DNA of 64,000 bases, taken from assembly GCF_014649875.1 (NCBI RefSeq), contig NZ_BMTW01000001.1, forward strand, positions 496,001 through 560,000, read 5' to 3'. Made by a program: the position numbers and the translations under genes. The notes beneath the pieces were generated by a model that was not told where the DNA came from, ran no database searches, and worked only from the letters and a program-made list of their open reading frames with translations. This document shows positions 61,168 to 64,000 of the stretch, in pieces (positions within the stretch are counted from its first letter, which is position 1; every line of letters begins with the position of its first letter). Source of the DNA: Streptomyces rubiginosohelvolus. GTDB lineage: Bacteria; Actinomycetota; Actinomycetes; Streptomycetales; Streptomycetaceae.

Positions 61168-63300
61168 TCAGCCCACCGGGTCGGGCGGGCCGTCCGGCAG
61201 TTCCTGCTCGGTCCACAGCACCTTGCCGTCCGGCCCGTGGCGGGCTCCCCAGTGGGAGGCGAGGCGGGAGACGATGAACAGCCCCCGGCCGCCCTCGTCG
61301 ACGGTCCGGGCGTGCCGCAGGTGCGGGGCGGCCGTGGAGCCGTCGTGGACCTCGCAGGTGAGCGTGGAGTCCAGCAGGAGGCGCAGCCGCAGCGGCGGGG
61401 TGCCGTAGCGGACCGCGTTGGTGACGAGCTCGCTGACGATCAGCTCGGTCGCGTCCACGGTGTCCTCGTCCAGGCCCCAGCCCTGGAGCCGGTCGCGGAC
61501 GAGCACCCGGGCGGTGGCGGGCGTCGTGGCCTCGTCGGCGAGGTCCCAGGTGGCGACCAGGTGGTCGGAGACCGTACCCGTACGGGCCAGGAGCAGGGCG
61601 GCGCCGGCGGCGCGGGTGTCGTCCGGCAGCGCGTACACGATGTCGTCGCCGAGCTGCTGGAGGCTGCGGCCCGGCCGGGCGAGGGCCCGGGTGACGCGTT
61701 CGGCGGCGCGGTCGCCGGAGAGCAGTTCGGCCGTGCAGAACGCGAGGAGACTGCCCACCTCCAGGGTGACGGCGGCGGGGGCGAAGAGGGCGCTGTCGGC
61801 GGAGAAGAGCCCGGGCCCCTCCGGTACGTCGAGGGGGACCGCCCGTCCGTCGGGGCCGACGATCAGCGGCGCGGGGTGCCCGGCGCGGGCAACGGTGCAG
61901 GTGCGGGTGAACGGGTCGTACACGCCGTAGACGCAGCCCGCGCTCAGGGGTTCGCCGTGGAGGCCGTCGGCGGGCGGCAGCGAGGCGCGTTCGTCGGCGA
62001 GGCGGTCGGCGGTGTCCTTGAGCCGGGCGAGGACTTCCTCCGGCTCCAGGTCGAGGCCCGCCAGCGCCTGGATGACCGTACGCAACTGGCCCATGGCGAT
62101 GGCCGACTGGAGGCCCTCGCCCGCGACGCCGCCGACGACGAGTGCGGTACGGGCGCCGGACAGGGCGATGGTGTCGAACCAGCAGCCGCTGTCCCGGCCG
62201 GGCAGCAGGACGTGCGCGGTGTCGACGGCGGCCTGCTGCCGCTCGGCCTGCGGGAGCAGCCGCCGCTGGACCGTCGAGGCGATGACGTGCTCGCGCTCGT
62301 AGCGGCGGGCGTTGTCGATGGCCAGGGACGCGCGGGTGGCCGCCGTGACGGCCAGCGAGACGTCGTCCTCGTCGAAGGGTTCGGAGTCCCCGCAACGGTA
62401 GAGGCTGACCAGTCCGAGGACCGCGCCCCGCAGCGTGAGGGGCACGACGATCAGGGAGTGCGCGCCGGTCTCCGCGACGGCGCGCGCCCCGTCCTGGTCG
62501 GTGTCCGGCCACGGGGTGTCCGGGCCGAGCGGGACGAGCCGGGCCCGCAGGTCGGCGGCGGCGAGCGCGTACGGCGTACGGGCGGGAAGGTGGCGGGTCG
62601 TGCCCGGCGCCCGCCCCCGGGCCCCGTTCCCGCTCTCCACCGCGCCCCGCACGGAGTCGCACCGGCCGCTCGCGGCGCGGCGCAGCGGGGTTCCGGGCGG
62701 CATCGGGCCCACCGGCGGCTCGGCGCCCCGCAGGACGTCGTCCACCACCTCCACGACGGCGAGATCGGCGAAGCCGGGCGCCAGGGCGTCGGCGAAGGCA
62801 CGGCAGGTGGTGGAGACGTCGAGGAAGCCGCCGACCGCGTCCCGCACGGCGGTGAGCGCGGCCTCCCTGGCCCGGCCCCGTTCCCGCTCGGTGACGTCGA
62901 CGACCGCGACCACCAGGCCGCGGGCGGGGGCGTCGGGGCCGCCGGAGCCGTGCAGGCGGTACAGGGAGGTCAGGAACTGCCGGTCGCCGGGGATCCGGCG
63001 CAGCCGCCCCCGCACGAGGTGGTCGCGCACCGGGCCCTCACCGGCCAGCACCCGCTTCATGAGCTGCTCGGAGCCGTCCGGGTCGTCGAGCCGGAAGACC
63101 TCGGCGAACGGGCGGCCGGCGTACTCCCCGGTCACCACGCCCTCGACGAGGGAGTTGGCGCGTACGAGCCTGAGCCGCGGGTCGAGCACGAGCAGGCCGA
63201 CGGCGGACTGGGTGAACAGCACCGCGAGAAGCGCCTCGTCGAAGCCGCCGTCCGGCCTCGCGGCCCGCCCCGGCCCGGCCGGGGTCTCACTGTCCGCCAC
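61168..63300 (-). CDS. PAS-GAF-PPM-HATPase regulator with degenerate phosphatase domain (SpoIIE/RsbU-like)
   Basis: A 710-residue cytoplasmic protein. PAS (about 25-140), GAF (about 145-335), a PPM/SpoIIE phosphatase domain (about 340-575) and a C-terminal anti-sigma-type HATPase (about 590-700) with ELIVSELVTNAVRYG (N box) and DEGGRGLFIVSRL (G box). In the phosphatase part the metal-binding residues are changed: GGDWYD is GCWFD (C373), GDV is GGV (G391), TDG is TAE (A524) and the terminal DD is AG (565-566). Only D376 remains. It probably senses through PAS/GAF and acts by the HATPase domain. Start GTG 63298-63300. Confidence 0.9.
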   Translation of the reverse strand: MADSETPAGPGRAARPDGGFDEALLAVLFTQSAVGLLVLDPRLRLVRANSLVEGVVTGEYAGRPFAEVFRLDDPDGSEQLMKRVLAGEGPVRDHLVRGRLRRIPGDRQFLTSLYRLHGSGGPDAPARGLVVAVVDVTERERGRAREAALTAVRDAVGGFLDVSTTCRAFADALAPGFADLAVVEVVDDVLRGAEPPVGPMPPGTPLRRAASGRCDSVRGAVESGNGARGRAPGTTRHLPARTPYALAAADLRARLVPLGPDTPWPDTDQDGARAVAETGAHSLIVVPLTLRGAVLGLVSLYRCGDSEPFDEDDVSLAVTAATRASLAIDNARRYEREHVIASTVQRRLLPQAERQQAAVDTAHVLLPGRDSGCWFDTIALSGARTALVVGGVAGEGLQSAIAMGQLRTVIQALAGLDLEPEEVLARLKDTADRLADERASLPPADGLHGEPLSAGCVYGVYDPFTRTCTVARAGHPAPLIVGPDGRAVPLDVPEGPGLFSADSALFAPAAVTLEVGSLLAFCTAELLSGDRAAERVTRALARPGRSLQQLGDDIVYALPDDTRAAGAALLLARTGTVSDHLVATWDLADEATTPATARVLVRDRLQGWGLDEDTVDATELIVSELVTNAVRYGTPPLRLRLLLDSTLTCEVHDGSTAAPHLRHARTVDEGGRGLFIVSRLASHWGARHGPDGKVLWTEQELPDGPPDPVG

Positions 63301-63438
63301 GGATCCACCCGCCCTCCGGCTCCGGCACGCCGGAGTACCGGTTCCGGCCCGCGCCGCACCAGCATCACCCGCCGCACCGGCCCGGGCCACCGGTGGACGG
63401 CAGGGGTGTGACGGCACGGCTGCCGGGGGCGGCGGGGG

Positions 63439-63738
63439 TCAGTCCCGGTCCACGATGACCAGCGTGCCCCGGCTGCCGGGCCGTACCGCGTGGGCGGCAC
63501 CCGCGCCCACCACGTACATCCCGCCCGGTCCCACCGTCACCTCGCGCCCCTCCACGGACAGTTCGAGGCGGCCGTCGAGCACCAGCAGGACCTCGGCCTC
63601 GCTGTGCCGCTCCTCCTCGACCGGCAGCGCGTCCATGCGCAGGACCCGCACCGACGCCGTCCCCACCCGGGCGAGCACCGTCGAACTCCACGCCCGGGGA
63701 AGGGCGGACGCCGTTTCCGACACCGTGACCACGCTCAT
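63439..63738 (-). CDS. Cupin-domain protein
   Basis: A 99-residue single cupin: VEEERHSEAEVLLVLDGRLELSVEGREVTVGPGGMYVVGAGAAHAVRPG contains motif 1 (H and E ligands) and motif 2 (H). A metal site is plausible. No catalytic role can be given. The ATG at 63736-63738 follows AGGTGTG. It stands between the phosphatase-like gene and the kinase start. Confidence 0.85.
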   Translation of the reverse strand: MSVVTVSETASALPRAWSSTVLARVGTASVRVLRMDALPVEEERHSEAEVLLVLDGRLELSVEGREVTVGPGGMYVVGAGAAHAVRPGSRGTLVIVDRD

Positions 63739-63920
63739 CGCACACACCTCTCGGCGGGCTCTTCACGGCATGCCGTGGGGAGCCCGCGCCTCGGAATCGA
63801 AGGGATGCGAGGACGCTATCCGGGGCGGGGAGGCGGTGGGTCGACCGTTCGGCAAAGACTCCCGCCGGTGCCTTCCCCGGGTCTGCGTCATACTGATCCG
63901 CCGGAGCACAGGGGGGCGGC

Positions 63921-64000
63921 GTGAATCTGCCGGAACGTATCGGTGGCTACAACGTGGAGCGGGAGTTGGGTGCCGGCGGCATGGGCACCGTCTATCTGGC
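63921..64000 (+). CDS. Serine/threonine protein kinase (PknB-like), 5' end only
   Basis: The first 26 codons lie in the window: MNLPERIGGYNVERELGAGGMGTVYLA. The glycine-rich ATP loop GAGGMGTVY is that of Hanks-type bacterial kinases. Start GTG 63921 after GGGGGGC. The catalytic domain and any extracellular part are outside the window. Confidence 0.85.
   Translation, partial: MNLPERIGGYNVERELGAGGMGTVYL

Overview
The window is high-GC actinobacterial chromosome, almost certainly Streptomyces. The evidence is the roughly 70%+ G+C with strong third-position bias, frequent GTG starts, 4-base start/stop overlaps, tRNA genes without encoded CCA, and a gene order (murB, HadA/HadB-type dehydratases, rpmG, tRNAs, yajQ, htpX, an orphan nuo cluster, a two-kinase regulatory locus, korAB) that I recognise as conserved Streptomyces core.

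Bases 1-8.7 kb hold housekeeping genes: the 5' end of murB, two hot-dog dehydratase subunits, rpmG, tRNA-Met and tRNA-Thr, an amidohydrolase, an NAD(P)-binding protein, an internally deleted tRNA-Tyr remnant, yajQ, an ogt-alkB alkylation-repair pair, and membrane/stress genes (GlsB/YeaQ-type, YccF, htpX, mscL). Bases 8.8-19.5 kb are a ten-gene minus-strand NADH dehydrogenase operon, nuoA-B-C-H-I-J-K-L-M-N, lacking D, E, F and G. Its NuoC carries a long disordered repeat tail. Bases 19.7-26.9 kb hold two tandem paralogous histidine kinases, one NarL-type response regulator, and the 2-oxoacid:ferredoxin oxidoreductase genes korA-korB behind a structured leader.

From about 27 kb the content becomes accessory: an HxlR regulator with a divergent NmrA-like oxidoreductase, rarD, an FAD monooxygenase, a CGNR regulator and VOC protein sharing a 22-bp divergent promoter, and a TetR-controlled hydrolase.

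The most unusual part is 35.6-57.6 kb. Its core is an eight-gene minus-strand operon (57.6 to 50.8 kb): an AfsA-family hot-dog protein, a KAS III-like acyltransferase, an acyl carrier protein, a KAS II, a ketoreductase, a FabH-type KAS III, a second short-chain dehydrogenase and a small HAD phosphatase. This looks like a dedicated type II fatty-acid module feeding an AfsA-type condensation, with the reductase and phosphatase expected for a gamma-butyrolactone-like or furan/butenolide-like signal or metabolite. Around it lie an efflux/oxidation operon (MFS exporter, frameshifted FAD monooxygenase, flavin-fold oxidoreductase), a large SARP-NB-ARC-TPR activator with an MHS-type transporter, an RdmC-like hydrolase, an isochorismatase-fold protein without the usual cysteine, two tandem aldo-keto reductases (the second missing catalytic Tyr and Lys), a thioesterase-MarR pair, and a second copy of the unusual KAS III-like acyltransferase. 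That copy suggests the functional cluster reaches back to about 36 kb.

Bases 58-64 kb return to scattered genes: a MarR-like protein, a Cof-type HAD phosphatase, a secreted RTX-like calcium-binding protein preceded by a perfect DasR-like site, a DUF1838 protein next to a 7-bp tandem repeat, a PAS-GAF-PPM-HATPase regulator whose phosphatase metal ligands are mostly lost, a cupin, and the start of a Ser/Thr protein kinase.
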